From Nitrobacteraceae bacterium AZCC 1564 (GTDB taxonomy: Bacteria > Pseudomonadota > Alphaproteobacteria > Rhizobiales > Xanthobacteraceae): a stretch of 64,000 nt of DNA. Of the stretch, positions 9,091-18,185 are shown piece after piece. Each line of letters opens with the position of its first letter. The stretch's first letter is position 1. The notes below the pieces were generated by a model that was given only the letters and a program-made list of their open reading frames with translations, was not told the origin of the DNA and did no database searches. The position numbers were made by a program, and so were the translations under genes. Location of the stretch: assembly GCA_036924835.1 (NCBI GenBank), contig JBAGRR010000001.1, positions 3,797,001 to 3,861,000 of the forward strand, read 5' to 3'.

Positions 9091-9267
9091 TTATTGATTG
9101 CCTTCCAACATCGCCTGATCCTGATCGTGCCGCTTGGCGCACCACCGAGCATGCCGTGTCGCTCCACGTATTCGTCGCCATCTCGCCGGATCGTGCTGCA
9201 ACAGCCACCTATCCTCTAGGCGTGGCAGATACAGTGCATCGGCCTTGTCTGACTTCCGTCGCGGCAC
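9091..9267 (-). CDS. Small hypothetical protein, third gene of the AAA+ operon
   Basis: A 58-residue basic protein starting at GTG 9267, only two bases after the stop of the preceding gene. It is rich in Arg, Trp and His (for example LPRLEDRWLLQHDPARWRRI), with the look of a compact nucleic-acid-binding or partner protein. The tight coupling supports it as a real gene. It is missing from the second copy of the module near 22.95 kb. No family recognised. Confidence 0.45.
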   Translation of the reverse strand: MPRRKSDKADALYLPRLEDRWLLQHDPARWRRIRGATRHARWCAKRHDQDQAMLEGNQ

Positions 9268-9269
9268 TG

Positions 9270-9581
9270 TCAAAACGTCATCCCGTCTAACGGAATCTTC
9301 TGCCCCTCGAGCACATACAGGCGCGACGTCGTGCGCGCCCACCGGCTTCGATGATCGAGCCAGACCAACGGTGACGTCTGAATAACTCGCCCGTCGTCTT
9401 CGCTAGGGTGATTAATCACGGTGCCCACCAACGTCGCGCGGTACGTATCGCCGGGCGACTCGGTGATCACAACCTCCCATTCGTCCAGCCGTGGCGCCAT
9501 CGCGAGCTCGGAGCCTGGCGGCTCCTCTCCCCGCAAGTAGGACTCGAAATCGGATCGAAGTTTCTTTTCATCGAGGGACAT
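9270..9581 (-). CDS. Hypothetical protein coupled to the AAA+ ATPase
   Basis: A 103-residue protein starting at ATG 9581, one base after the ATPase stop codon, so the two are probably translationally coupled. The start MSLDEKKLRSDFESYLRGEE is followed by a predicted beta-rich core (EWEVVITESPGDTYRATLVG, then VINHPSEDDGRVIQTSPLVW). A second copy, about 80% identical by eye, sits at 22959-23270. The pattern of an ATPase with a small adjacent beta protein suggests a partner or substrate adaptor. The family is not recognised. Confidence 0.65.
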   Translation of the reverse strand: MSLDEKKLRSDFESYLRGEEPPGSELAMAPRLDEWEVVITESPGDTYRATLVGTVINHPSEDDGRVIQTSPLVWLDHRSRWARTTSRLYVLEGQKIPLDGMTF

Positions 9582-9582
9582 A

Positions 9583-11058
9583 TCAGTGCCTTGCCGCGCA
9601 TTGGTCGCGCGCTTGCAACGTTGCTTCGACCAGTCGCCGTAGTTTCCGCATTGAAAATCGCTCCCGCGACCAGACGCGGGCAATAACACCGAGTTCATCC
9701 TCGGCCAGGGGCTCGACATGTGGCCACACGTCGTCCTCGGCGGCCAGGTCGCGCATGATTGACGCTGCCAGCGTCGGCAAGTGATCGAGTGTGGGTGCCG
9801 GGATGCGGACGACGCGGAATCTGTCACGAAGCGGCCCAGGCAGAGCTTCGATTGAGTTCGCTGTCGCGATGTAACTCACGTATGAAAGATTGAGTTCAGC
9901 ATCGAGCGATACGTCGCGGTATCGTGCTGATGTTTCGGCCTCGACGAACGGCAGAAGCGCATCCCACAGACGACCATTATGCGAGCCGCTGCCGGCTTTA
10001 TCGATTTCATCAACCATCACGAACGGATTAGCGATATATGACTGAACGATTGCACGTGCCGGCACGCTCGGCTGCGTACTCGACCAAGCCTTCGGGGATC
10101 CGGAGAACTGTCCATCATGGGCCCCGGCTGCATCGAAGCGATAGACGCTTATGCCGCCGATAAGGCTGGCAACTCGCCTCACCAGTCGAGACTTTCCGGA
10201 TCCTGAGGGACCAAGCAGGATAGTTGGCCTCAGTTTAACGGGCGCGCCATCCCTGACATCTCGCAATAGTATGTCGATTGCCTGGGTAGCGTGCGGAAAC
10301 TCAACGTGCATCGCGCGTCGAACGACAGCCACGTCTTTCGCTGTGACGAGCGGAAGCGCTTCGTCCTGCATGTCCTTCCAAACGCCTTGCATGTTACGGA
10401 CGTCGCTGCGCTTCCCGGCCATCACGACGACGGAAGGGCCCAGGCTCTTCGTCTTGTCCGAGGCGGCGGAGCGCGTTGGCGCGAATGCATTTCTTGCGAT
10501 CCCGTCGGAGTCATCGAAATCAAGTTTCTCGGTTTCGCAGTATGCGATGCGAAAGATGCTGACCTTGTCGGTAACCCATTTACCCGCGGCAGCCATCCAC
10601 CACACCTTCAGCCGCGCGGATAGAAGCGCCTTCTCGCGCGGAGAAGCGATGATCGAATGGTGCTTGAGCATCCAATCAACCTGCGGCAGCACAGCCATGA
10701 ACGAGGTCGGGTCATTAGGGTCGCAAGTCATCATGCGCCATGCGATCGAGAGGTCACCCGCCCATGCATCGCCGATCGTCAGAAGCTCATCTGCGAAGCT
10801 CTGCGCCTGTGCTCGCCATGCGCGGCGGTCAGACGCGTCGTACAGCGCCGCCGGGAATGTGCGCTGTCGGTGTTGGAAATGTTGCCTCGTAGCTTCGATC
10901 AACGATGTCAGGGCAGTATCCCACCGTTCATGCTTGAGCAACTCCACAGCGTGGTCCATGCCGCTCACGATCGGCCCATCTTTCCAATATATTTTTGCCG
11001 CATCGAAAAAATCCGGCCAGGCGATCGCGTGCTTACCATCGGCCAAGTCGATCCGCAC
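9583..11058 (-). CDS. AAA+ ATPase (Lon-like AAA module)
   Basis: A 491-residue frame with a helical N-terminal region of about 270 residues and a C-terminal AAA+ module. Walker A is GPSGSGKS (283-290), Walker B is FVMVDEID (346-353), sensor 1 is TAN (399-401), and the arginine-finger region GPLRDRF follows at 408-414. The order and spacing, and EIDKA after Walker B, resemble the AAA module of Lon-type proteases, but there is no protease domain. Upstream, about 100 further codons (11093-11405) are in a different frame and look like its true N-terminus. It heads a tight operon with two small genes. A second copy at 23274-23755 has lost the whole ATPase core. Confidence 0.8.
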   Translation of the reverse strand: MRIDLADGKHAIAWPDFFDAAKIYWKDGPIVSGMDHAVELLKHERWDTALTSLIEATRQHFQHRQRTFPAALYDASDRRAWRAQAQSFADELLTIGDAWAGDLSIAWRMMTCDPNDPTSFMAVLPQVDWMLKHHSIIASPREKALLSARLKVWWMAAAGKWVTDKVSIFRIAYCETEKLDFDDSDGIARNAFAPTRSAASDKTKSLGPSVVVMAGKRSDVRNMQGVWKDMQDEALPLVTAKDVAVVRRAMHVEFPHATQAIDILLRDVRDGAPVKLRPTILLGPSGSGKSRLVRRVASLIGGISVYRFDAAGAHDGQFSGSPKAWSSTQPSVPARAIVQSYIANPFVMVDEIDKAGSGSHNGRLWDALLPFVEAETSARYRDVSLDAELNLSYVSYIATANSIEALPGPLRDRFRVVRIPAPTLDHLPTLAASIMRDLAAEDDVWPHVEPLAEDELGVIARVWSRERFSMRKLRRLVEATLQARDQCAARH

Positions 11059-11092
11059 TCGTAGCCGGCGGGTCGCCTCATCGGACTTCGCG

Positions 11093-11405
11093 TTTTTGAG
11101 GCTCCGACCGGATCGACTGCTCGACTTACGGTGTGGCGGATGCCATCAGCCGGATCGGCGGTGCCTAGCGCGAGGAGATCGAAAGTCAGCGCGAGAGGTC
11201 GGATTTTCGTGAGGACAGGATTGGCGAACGACAGCGCTCGCTTGCGGCGCTTACCAGCCTGTTTCAAGATGAATTCTTTGAGTTCGCTTTCATTCGCTTG
11301 AATGTCATGACGCGTACGTACGACCGCGCGGGCAGCTGCAGTGTGCCAATTCGGTGTTGCCGCGAATCCAGCGAGCCAGTCCCATTGGCGATCTGGATCG
11401 ATCAT
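11093..11405 (-). other. N-terminal segment of the AAA+ protein in another frame
   Basis: The frame starting at ATG 11405 (MIDPDRQWDWLAGFAATPNW) codes for about 100 natural-looking residues up to SRAVDPVGASK. It then runs as nonsense over the start of the ATPase frame. In the -1 frame from the A5 tract at 11093-11097 (minus strand) the text continues sensibly as NAKSDEATRRLRVRIDLADG into the ATPase. A single-base mutation or a -1 ribosomal slip at the A-tract would join the two into a protein of about 600 residues. The -1 frame has a stop about 55 bases before the tract, which fits a fusion at the tract itself. Confidence 0.55.
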
Positions 11406-11541
11406 CGTTGCTCGCCTTCCGGCTTGGGTGGCGCTGGTGGCGGCGCGGACTCGGCGCGGTCCTCAAGCACGGTCTGCAGCCAGTATTCGTGTATCGAATC
11501 CTTGGGAGTCATGTTATCCACGTGCTCAAAGTTGCAATCAG

Positions 11542-11563
11542 TTGTGTGAATTGTGTCATACAA
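11542..11563. promoter_or_regulatory. Imperfect inverted repeat in divergent promoter region
   Basis: TTGTGTGA (11542-11549) and TCATACAA (11556-11563) form an inverted repeat with one mismatch around a 6-bp centre. It lies between the leftward AAA+ unit (start 11405) and the rightward ribbon-helix-helix gene (start 11596), 32 bp before the latter. It is a candidate operator for that regulator; this is inference from position. Confidence 0.35.
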
Positions 11564-11595
11564 ATAGCACCGAATTTCAAGGATTCGTTAGCGCG

Positions 11596-12060
11596 ATGGT
11601 TAAGGAATCGAAAGCGAAATCAGGGCCTCGTCGCGGTCCGATGCCAAACGTCGACTCGGACGGCCCGCGCCGTGGAAAACGGGGGCCAGAGCCGCGCCCG
11701 GGCGACGCGAAAACCGACAGAATTATCATGAGGGTGCACCCCGATCTGCTTGAGGTCATCGACGCAAGAGCGCGGGAAAAAGACCTGACGAGGTCGAAAT
11801 ATCTTAACCAGGTGCTAGTTGGCTGGTCGAATGCCGACCCCCGTAACCCAAGGCTGGATGCCGCCGGGCGGCGTATTGAAACAGTACTAGATCCTCGGCA
11901 ATCTCAGCTATCTATGTCGGCCTCGTTCGTCGAGCGGTGGCAGCGCTACGTCGCCGCTCACAACGCGATTTTTGGTCATCCACCGCCGTCCAGTTGGTTC
12001 GATGAACTCGATGAACGAGATCAGTACGCCAGTGCGGCCACCCCTCCGAAGGAGCGATAA
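11596..12060 (+). CDS. Ribbon-helix-helix-type regulator ahead of replicase 1
   Basis: A 154-residue protein from ATG 11596. The first 45 residues are very basic (proline/arginine/lysine), followed by TDRIIMRVHPDLLEVIDARA and then EKDLTRSKYLNQVLVGW. This strand-helix-helix pattern is typical of ribbon-helix-helix DNA-binding proteins such as CopG or ParG. A 60-residue C-terminal tail follows. The stop codon TAA runs directly into the first iteron (12059), so the gene is immediately upstream of the replication region of the large replicase. A role in copy control or partition is likely but not shown. Confidence 0.6.
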   Translation: MVKESKAKSGPRRGPMPNVDSDGPRRGKRGPEPRPGDAKTDRIIMRVHPDLLEVIDARAREKDLTRSKYLNQVLVGWSNADPRNPRLDAAGRRIETVLDPRQSQLSMSASFVERWQRYVAAHNAIFGHPPPSSWFDELDERDQYASAATPPKER

Positions 12061-12275
12061 TTCGAGTCTCGGAGTATCTGCGACAATCCGAATCTCGGAG
12101 TATCAGCGATAATCCGATTCTCGGATTATCGGGAGACAAGCTCTTTTCCAATAGGCTAACGAACGCCCGTCCCAAGTGTCGCGTTCGAATTCGGGCGACC
12201 GGTGCTCGTGGGCTCACATCCATGAACATTCCGAATCTCGGATTATCGTTGGTGAGCAATCCGAAATTCGGAATG
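12059..12275. repeat. Iteron cluster upstream of replicase 1
   Basis: Three contiguous 26-bp units lie at 12059-12084, 12085-12110 and 12111-12136, sharing the core TCGGAGTATC or TCGGATTATC. A fourth lies at 12228-12253, and a diverged fifth (CCGAAATTCGG dyad) lies at 12261-12271. Within the third unit GATAATCCGA (12108-12117) and TCGGATTATC (12121-12130) form a perfect 10-bp inverted repeat. Direct repeats in phase, upstream of a replication protein, are the hallmark of an iteron-controlled plasmid origin. The TAATCCGA core is shared with the 21-bp iterons at 47.1 kb. Confidence 0.7.
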
Positions 12276-12477
12276 TTGTGATGGCAGAAAATACTAAGTG
12301 AGGTCGAACAGCGCAGCGCGTGCACGGTCGATCACATAAGAGGGTTGTCATTGATAGGTGGCTTATCGGTCAAACCAATGATGGCAAGGTTTTTGGGGTT
12401 TCAACAGCTTAGACTCGTTCTCTGCTTGACAGGTGCCGACTTCAACTCAATCCTGATTCGCACCATCAGGATCACAA

Positions 12478-14802
12478 ATGCTATCGATCTCTCCGACATC
12501 GCCAGATATGGGCGGTTTTGCGCCAAAGACGGCCGCGAGCACCTTTGCGCTTAGGGGCTACTGCTACGCTGAGAAGGTGGCGCTGCCGATTATCTGCGAG
12601 AAGATTCCGGATGCTACGCTGACGCCCGCTGACATCCCATGGGATTGCAAAGGTGACGGCACACTCTATCCGCACATATTCTTCTACAAGCACGTCCCAA
12701 CGATCACTCTGATGCGCGGCGGTCGCTCTTTAGTGGTAAAGGGACCGGTGACTCCGATCGCACCACGCATCACCGAAGCCACGGCAATGGGCTGGAAGAA
12801 ATGGCGTAAGGACTCCGCCAAAGCGGCCGCACTCTCGACCGCCACTGCCAAGGCGAACAACGCAAAGATCAAGAAATACTTCGAGCAGCGCCAGGCCGAC
12901 AAAGACGCGAAGCGCGAGGCAAAATATCAACGCGCGTGCGAGCGCGCGCACCGACATGGAAAGCCGACGCCACCGCGCCCGGCATACAAGAGGCCGCCCG
13001 ACCACTGGTACATGTTTATCAAAGATCCCGTGCTGCGTGAGAACCTCACTGCCATTGGCAAAATGGAGTACAACGCAGACCGCCGCAGGCGCTTCGTTCA
13101 CAAGTGCAGCAACGTCGCCGGCCGCCCCACGCAGTCGTTCGTTGAAGAGTTCAAACATCCCGACGGTAGCCCGTCGACGGCCTTCCGAACTGCGCTAAAC
13201 ATCACTTCATTCGCTCTTTTCAACAGCGCGCTGCCGAAGGGCTCGATCAGCTACGGCTTCGACAAGACGACGTTGCATTCGTCTGGTGAGTCCGGTCGAG
13301 CGCCGATGGATGTGCGCGACATGGAGTACATCGTCGTTGATGGTATGCGACGCTGCATGTTCGTGGTCGACCTAGACGGTTGGTGGGTGGACATCGACAC
13401 GCTGCTCACTGCGCTGCGCAAGTTCCTACTGCCAGAATTTATGCCGAACTTCGTCGTCTATCGTGGTTGCGAAAAGCGCGACGGCGTCGAGAATCCTCAT
13501 CTGATCTTCTTGCTGCCACCAGGGGCCAGGGTCATCCGCGAAAAAGGCAAGGACAAGCGGAAGCAGTTCAAACTGCACAGCATGATCCAACGTGCAATCG
13601 TCAACCACCTGCTCGATCTCGGGGCCGACCCGTGTCACACTAATGTCGATAAGATGAAAAACCCGCTGACTGCTAAGTGGTCGGTCGCCGTGCAAGACGA
13701 AAGCTTCACGACCATGGACGAGTGGAGGTCCTTCTTACCGACAATCACGCCGGATCTCCGCGCGATGAAGGCAAAAGCGAAGAAGGTAAAAGCCGCGCGA
13801 ACCGCCACCACTCTGGCGGAGGTTAACATGTCGTCAGTGATCTGGAACGATGCCGTCGCCGCCCGCAGCTTCCTTATCCGCGCCGCTCAACGCACCCAGG
13901 ATCCCACCTACATCACTGCTATCAAGACACACGCCGGCTTCGTAGACTGGCTGTACCATCCTGTCCTCGGAGTGGTGACCCGGCGCCTGATTCACCTCCA
14001 CAGCAACACGCAGGCGGTCCGCTCGGTCCTCCGGGCCCAGCGCGAGTTCGTAGAGCAACTGGGTGAGACGCCAGGGGCGCGTGGTCAGTTCTGGAATCGC
14101 GGCCGCGACCGAGAGTACAACTTGTTGTATGACAAGGGTTGCGCTCCCGACCACACGTCGTCCACGGAGGAACGCGAAGACCATAAGCGGATCATGCAGA
14201 GTCGAGCCGGAAGGCGCTCACGTGAGTTTATACGTGATTTGCACCTGGGTCTCATCGCTGAGGAGGTTGAACGCCGAATGGCGACCGGTCTCTCTATCGA
14301 TGAAGTACACGATGCCAGGGCAGATGTTATCAAGACGCTCGATTCCTCCGGTCTCGTTGCGAGATCAACGGCTTACCGCCTATGGTCTCACGTTGTCGAG
14401 ATTGTCTCACAAGCTGCAAGATATCAAGCAGTACCTTCTGATGCTGCCTTGTCACCGGTTCGCCCTGTTGAAGAAGTTCACCAACCATCCGTTTGTCAGG
14501 TCGAATGCGGCAGCACCGAGATCGTTCCCACCCCTTCCGTTCAGCCAGTTTCGGGCATTCCGGTGGTGATGCTTGGCAATAAGCGGATTGACCCTCTGAG
14601 AGCTCCCGGGATCCGGCAGAGTTGGCGAGCTGCTGTTGCCAATCGGCGCAAGGTCAACCAGCGTATTCCGGCTACCGTGGATATGGTTCATCTCGATCCG
14701 GCTGACGTTGACGATCCAATCGTCAGAGCGGTCCTCATTGAGGATGCTGCGGGGTCATCGGGCTGGTCTCGCACTCGGCACGGTCTGCCGCGTCAGCTGT
14801 GA
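12478..14802 (+). CDS. Replicase/primase-like replication protein 1 (AEP type)
   Basis: A 774-residue protein from ATG 12478, with AGGA 8 bases upstream. A coiled, lysine/alanine-rich stretch (about 107-165) precedes a central catalytic-looking region. FVVDLD (295-300) fits motif I (hDh) and NPH (339-341) fits motif II (sxH) of archaeo-eukaryotic primases. LGADP (381-385) with KMKNPLTAKW (392-401) matches the tail of plasmid replicases, where GAD and KNP...W are conserved. The C-terminal 250 residues contain an HTH-like part near 600-650 and a low-complexity end. Iterons lie upstream and a ribbon-helix-helix gene precedes it, so it most likely initiates replication of a small replicon. The family call is by motif only. 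Confidence 0.6.
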   Translation: MLSISPTSPDMGGFAPKTAASTFALRGYCYAEKVALPIICEKIPDATLTPADIPWDCKGDGTLYPHIFFYKHVPTITLMRGGRSLVVKGPVTPIAPRITEATAMGWKKWRKDSAKAAALSTATAKANNAKIKKYFEQRQADKDAKREAKYQRACERAHRHGKPTPPRPAYKRPPDHWYMFIKDPVLRENLTAIGKMEYNADRRRRFVHKCSNVAGRPTQSFVEEFKHPDGSPSTAFRTALNITSFALFNSALPKGSISYGFDKTTLHSSGESGRAPMDVRDMEYIVVDGMRRCMFVVDLDGWWVDIDTLLTALRKFLLPEFMPNFVVYRGCEKRDGVENPHLIFLLPPGARVIREKGKDKRKQFKLHSMIQRAIVNHLLDLGADPCHTNVDKMKNPLTAKWSVAVQDESFTTMDEWRSFLPTITPDLRAMKAKAKKVKAARTATTLAEVNMSSVIWNDAVAARSFLIRAAQRTQDPTYITAIKTHAGFVDWLYHPVLGVVTRRLIHLHSNTQAVRSVLRAQREFVEQLGETPGARGQFWNRGRDREYNLLYDKGCAPDHTSSTEEREDHKRIMQSRAGRRSREFIRDLHLGLIAEEVERRMATGLSIDEVHDARADVIKTLDSSGLVARSTAYRLWSHVVEIVSQAARYQAVPSDAALSPVRPVEEVHQPSVCQVECGSTEIVPTPSVQPVSGIPVVMLGNKRIDPLRAPGIRQSWRAAVANRRKVNQRIPATVDMVHLDPADVDDPIVRAVLIEDAAGSSGWSRTRHGLPRQL

Positions 14803-14984
14803 GCATCGCTCAGGCGGATCCCAACCAGCAACTCTTTGGCACCAGTATGAGGGCGGGCTCATTCGGCCTGCAGTCGACGCCATGGATGATACCGATAATC
14901 GAATGCCTCTTGCCTGAGCTTGACGCTTGCAGCCAACGGATTGAGGTTCATGTCGAACATGCCGGTGGTTTGCGGAGGAAAGCG

Positions 14985-15428
14985 ATGTCTACAATGAAGC
15001 GTACGGACAAGGACGAAGTTGACAGGATCGTCGCCGCGATCGACAAGACGCGGGCCGCGGAGCACTTCCGAAATCCGGATCGCCCCGACTCGAAATTTGT
15101 CCGTCGTCGACGTCGTCAGGATCCAGCAATAGGTCGCGCGAAGGCGCGTTTGCGGACAGCTCTCTACCGCAATCGACTGGATCAACGCTGCGCTCCGTCG
15201 ACGGCCGAGATCGGAATGGCTCTGGTCGTCGCGCTGGCGACCGCAAAGCTCGATGAGTTGACCGAGGCGGACCGCGGTCTGGTTGGCCGGGCTCTCGTTG
15301 ACTTGCGGGAGCGTGGATTCTCGGTTGACGAGGCAAAGGAGATGTTGCGCGGGCTCCGTCGTCGGCTCGTTGAATCGACTGACGGTAAGGCCGAGTCCGC
15401 TGATGACATTGCTCATCCGCTCGAATAG
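14985..15428 (+). CDS. Small replicase-linked protein (family A, intact)
   Basis: A 147-residue basic protein starting at ATG 14985, preceded by GGAGGAA (14974-14980). The middle (AKARLRTALYRNRLDQ, then AEIGMALVVALATAKLDEL) recurs downstream of the second replicase at 20431-20808, so the pairing with replicases is conserved. The C-terminus (VDEAKEMLRGLRRRLVE) is helical. No domain recognised. Its size, charge and position suggest an accessory replication or DNA-binding role, which is inference. Confidence 0.6.
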   Translation: MSTMKRTDKDEVDRIVAAIDKTRAAEHFRNPDRPDSKFVRRRRRQDPAIGRAKARLRTALYRNRLDQRCAPSTAEIGMALVVALATAKLDELTEADRGLVGRALVDLRERGFSVDEAKEMLRGLRRRLVESTDGKAESADDIAHPLE

Positions 15429-16270
15429 TGGGTTCTGATTGGCGAAATTACATTTCGCAACGTCGTAGATCTTACTCTGAGACGTATCTCGTCAGAGCGC
15501 GTCACATTGCGACGTAATTTTGATTAATGACTGGCGCCCAACAGCCGATTGCCAGCGTGCGTCGTCGGCGCAAGCGCGGGGCGGTAGTGCTTCGCCGATT
15601 CCTCCGCCGATTCCTATGTTCGATCGATGCTGCACGAGGCGGTGTTCGCCGCATAGCAGTTCGGCGACCTGTCGATCGACATCCCTCACTTGGTGCAACG
15701 GGTCGTGGAACGGCTGTCTGCGTATGCACTAGTGTCCGACCGCGCTGCCAATCAGCCGTTGAAGCGCTGCTCGATAGAGCCAGTGTGGTCGCGGGAGGGC
15801 ACAGCCCTATTCAAGGTTGATGAGGCGCAGTTCAAAGAAAAATGGATGTCATCGCCGGCGCTGTCCAGGCTTCTTCGTAGCGCGGCGATCGGGCTGAATG
15901 CTGAAGCCCGATGCGCCGAATAAGTACTTCGAAAAGCCGATACCCTTCGGCCATTCGCAAGGCGCATAGCCCCGCCGCTGAAGATGCTGGGCTACGATAT
16001 CGTTGTGACATTTTCGATCGCTTACCTCCAACCCGGCTATATGCGGGTTGTGCGACATCCTTCCTCACGTCACGCGGTGTCCAAAGCACGAAGGAGCTTT
16101 TGGCGTCAGATTTGCGCTGCTGCTCAGGCCCTTTGATCTTACTCCCCATCTCCTCACCGAACACCAAGTTCGTCTCGGATTCCTGGGAATTATCTGAAAA
16201 GAAGCATAAAGCAGCATAAAGCTGCGTTTTGTGAGATTGAAAAGTCTGCCGGTTTTCTGATTTTCAGAAA
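15429..16270. other. Gene-poor stretch with dyads near its left end
   Basis: Around 15447-15520 there are loosely symmetrical motifs: AAATTAC near 15447 mirrored by GTAATTT near 15515, and CTCTGA/TCAGAG halves near 15475-15497. They may act as a terminator or regulatory region after the small gene. The rest has short open frames on both strands (for example 15690-15923 plus) without recognisable family features. I see no supported gene. Confidence 0.4.
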
Positions 16271-17460
16271 ACGAGGCTTCTCGTTCACCGACGCTCGCAA
16301 GCTCTGCCGATAAGTCTGACAGCTGTTGTGCAACAATGTGGACAACCTCTCCCTCCCGTTGGATGCGTCCCCGCACCGAGAGCATGCCGGCCGACAATAC
16401 AATGCGGCGGAAGGCCTCGAAAATTTTAGGCCACACCATTTGCGATTCCTGTCTCGTCCTCAATTGTGATGAACATGACGCCCTTGGCGCTCCCTGGGCG
16501 CTGGCGAACGAGCATCAGGCCTGCAGCTTCCAATCGTCGGCCGTCGCGAGCCTCCATCGCTTCGGCGCAAGTTACGATTTGGCGTTCACTAAGGTCCTGG
16601 CGCAAGAAAGAAATCGGATGGTGGCCGAGCGTTAAGCCGAGGTGGCCGTAGTCTTCGACGACTTCGCCCCCAGCTGTCATTGGCTTGAGCGATACGGCGG
16701 GTTCATTTACCTCCGGTAAGATCACATTGCTGCGCGCCGACGCTGCTGCAAAGAGAGGAAGCGGTTCGTCCCTTAACGCCTTGATACCCCATAGTGCTTC
16801 GCGCCGCGCGAGGTTGAGCGATGGCCGGAATGCATCCGCTCTGCGAGTTGAACGAGTGCCGCTGAAGGAACGCCTGCTCGGCGCCAAAGGTCGTCGACCG
16901 AAGCGAAACTTTGATCGCCCGTGGCGCCAATGAGGGTAGCTGCATGGGCGTTGGCTAAGCCCTTGACCATGCTTAACCCGAGGCGCACGGCGAAGCGACC
17001 GTCGTTGTCTAAGGACTCAAGCGTGCAATCCCAGCGTGAAGCGTTGATACACACCGGCCGTACCTCCACGCCATGCGCTTGGGCATCACTGGCGCATAAA
17101 AGCCCATCGGCTGGGAGTTCAGGAGAGCTGCACAGAACACATCCGGATGCCAGCATTTGAGCCAAGAGGATGCATAAGCAATCAGAGCAAACGAGGCCGC
17201 GTGAGATTCCGGGAAACCGTAACTGCCGAACCCCTCGATCTGGGTGAACGTGCGCTCGGCAAAATCCCGCTCGAAGCCGTTGGCAATCATGCCGTCGACA
17301 AGCTTGTCTTTGAATCTTGATACGCCGCCAGAGAATTTGAAGGTTGCCATCGATTTGCGGAGCATGTCGGCTTCGCCGGGTGTGAAGCCGGCGCATTCGA
17401 TCGCTACGCGCATGGCCTGCTCCTGAAAAAGCGGCACACCGAGGGTTTTGCCACGCTCCT
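16271..17460 (-). pseudogene. dnaE2: DnaE2 relic, copy 2
   Basis: The minus strand reads [20 protein letters not shown], a normal mid-DnaE2 segment, from 17460 through [20 protein letters not shown] and [12 protein letters not shown]. After frameshifts it continues with [33 protein letters not shown] and the OB-fold part, to ELASVGEREASF near 16271. At least three frameshifts (near 17090, 16852 and 16440) and loss of both ends make it dead. It is about 90% similar by eye to copy 1 at 2095-3078 over the shared part but reaches about 120 residues farther toward the N-terminus. The upstream edge abuts an aldehyde dehydrogenase tail in opposite orientation. Confidence 0.85.
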
Positions 17461-17522
17461 AGACGGGCCGGATATGATCGTGGGTGCCTGCATCTCCTGA
17501 TGTTGTGCGAACGTTTCTTGAG

Positions 17523-17897
17523 TAGAGCAGGTCGCATGCTTGGTATCCCGCGACGGTACTGACGAATGTGCTGCCGGGCCAGGCAGCACACGATGACGAA
17601 GTCTTCGGCCCTGTGGCGGCAATTATCTCTGCAAAAAACGAGGCGGATGCAATCCGCATCGTCAACGCCAATAACTTTGGCCTCGGTTCAGCTGTCATTA
17701 CGCGCGACCTCGCACGCGGCGAGCGAATTGCTTCGGAAGAGCTGGATGTCGGCGTACCGTGCGTGAATGACAACGTACGATCCGACCCTCGATTGCCATT
17801 CGGTGGCGTAAAAGACAGCGGTTATGGACGAGAAGTATCGGACTTTGGCATTCGAGAATTTTGCAACATCAAGACCGTGTCGATTGAGGAGTTGTAA
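17523..17897 (+). pseudogene. NAD-dependent aldehyde dehydrogenase, C-terminal relic
   Basis: The frame reads [20 protein letters not shown] followed by VFGPVAAI, then [19 protein letters not shown] and the terminal LPFGGVKDSGYGREVSDFGI. These are the last 120 or so residues of an aldehyde dehydrogenase of the succinate-semialdehyde type, including the EVFGP motif. The catalytic cysteine region is missing. The 5' edge lies near 17523 and abuts the dnaE2 relic, so the two are joined by a recombination scar. Confidence 0.8.
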
Positions 17898-17953
17898 ACG
17901 AGCGACGGGCGCTCGCAAGTTCTGCCTAACGTCACAATCTCGAAACAATGAAA

Positions 17954-17991
17954 TCTCGAATTGTTTTCATTTCGAGTCTCGAATTGTTTTC
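17954..17991. repeat. Direct repeats upstream of replicase 2
   Basis: TCTCGAATTGTTTTC occurs at 17954-17968 and again at 17977-17991, a 23-bp period. A half unit, TCTCGAAACAATG, precedes it at about 17938-17950. The TCTCGA/TCGAG parts also give local dyads. Spacing and position about 200 bp before the second replicase suggest iterons. Confidence 0.5.
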
Positions 17992-18014
17992 GGACTTCTC
18001 CTCAGGATAGCCGA

Positions 18015-18065
18015 CTAATCCCTCAGGGTTTACCTCAGCGCGTGAGTGAAAGTTTGAGGGATTAG
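18015..18065. repeat. Inverted repeat upstream of replicase 2
   Basis: CTAATCCCTCA (18015-18025) and TGAGGGATTAG (18055-18065) form a perfect 11-bp inverted repeat with a 29-bp spacer. The right side, read on the minus strand, runs TCCCTCAAACTTTCACTCA. This is nearly identical to a plus-strand sequence at 20971-20986. The element is therefore shared by the regions before and after replicase 2. Confidence 0.55.
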
Positions 18066-18185
18066 CCTGCTTTTTTGAGGTAGCTTTTTTGCAACAAGCC
18101 TTTGGTTGTACATGGATTTTTTTTCAAATAGCTGGACGCTTTCTGAGAGCCGTGCTTATCCTTGATGCTTCGCCAAGGATCGATG

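Noticed and set aside
10151..11212. 353-codon plus-strand frame opposite the AAA+ ATPase
   Set aside because: It mirrors the ATPase codons; composition is typical of a GC-rich shadow frame.
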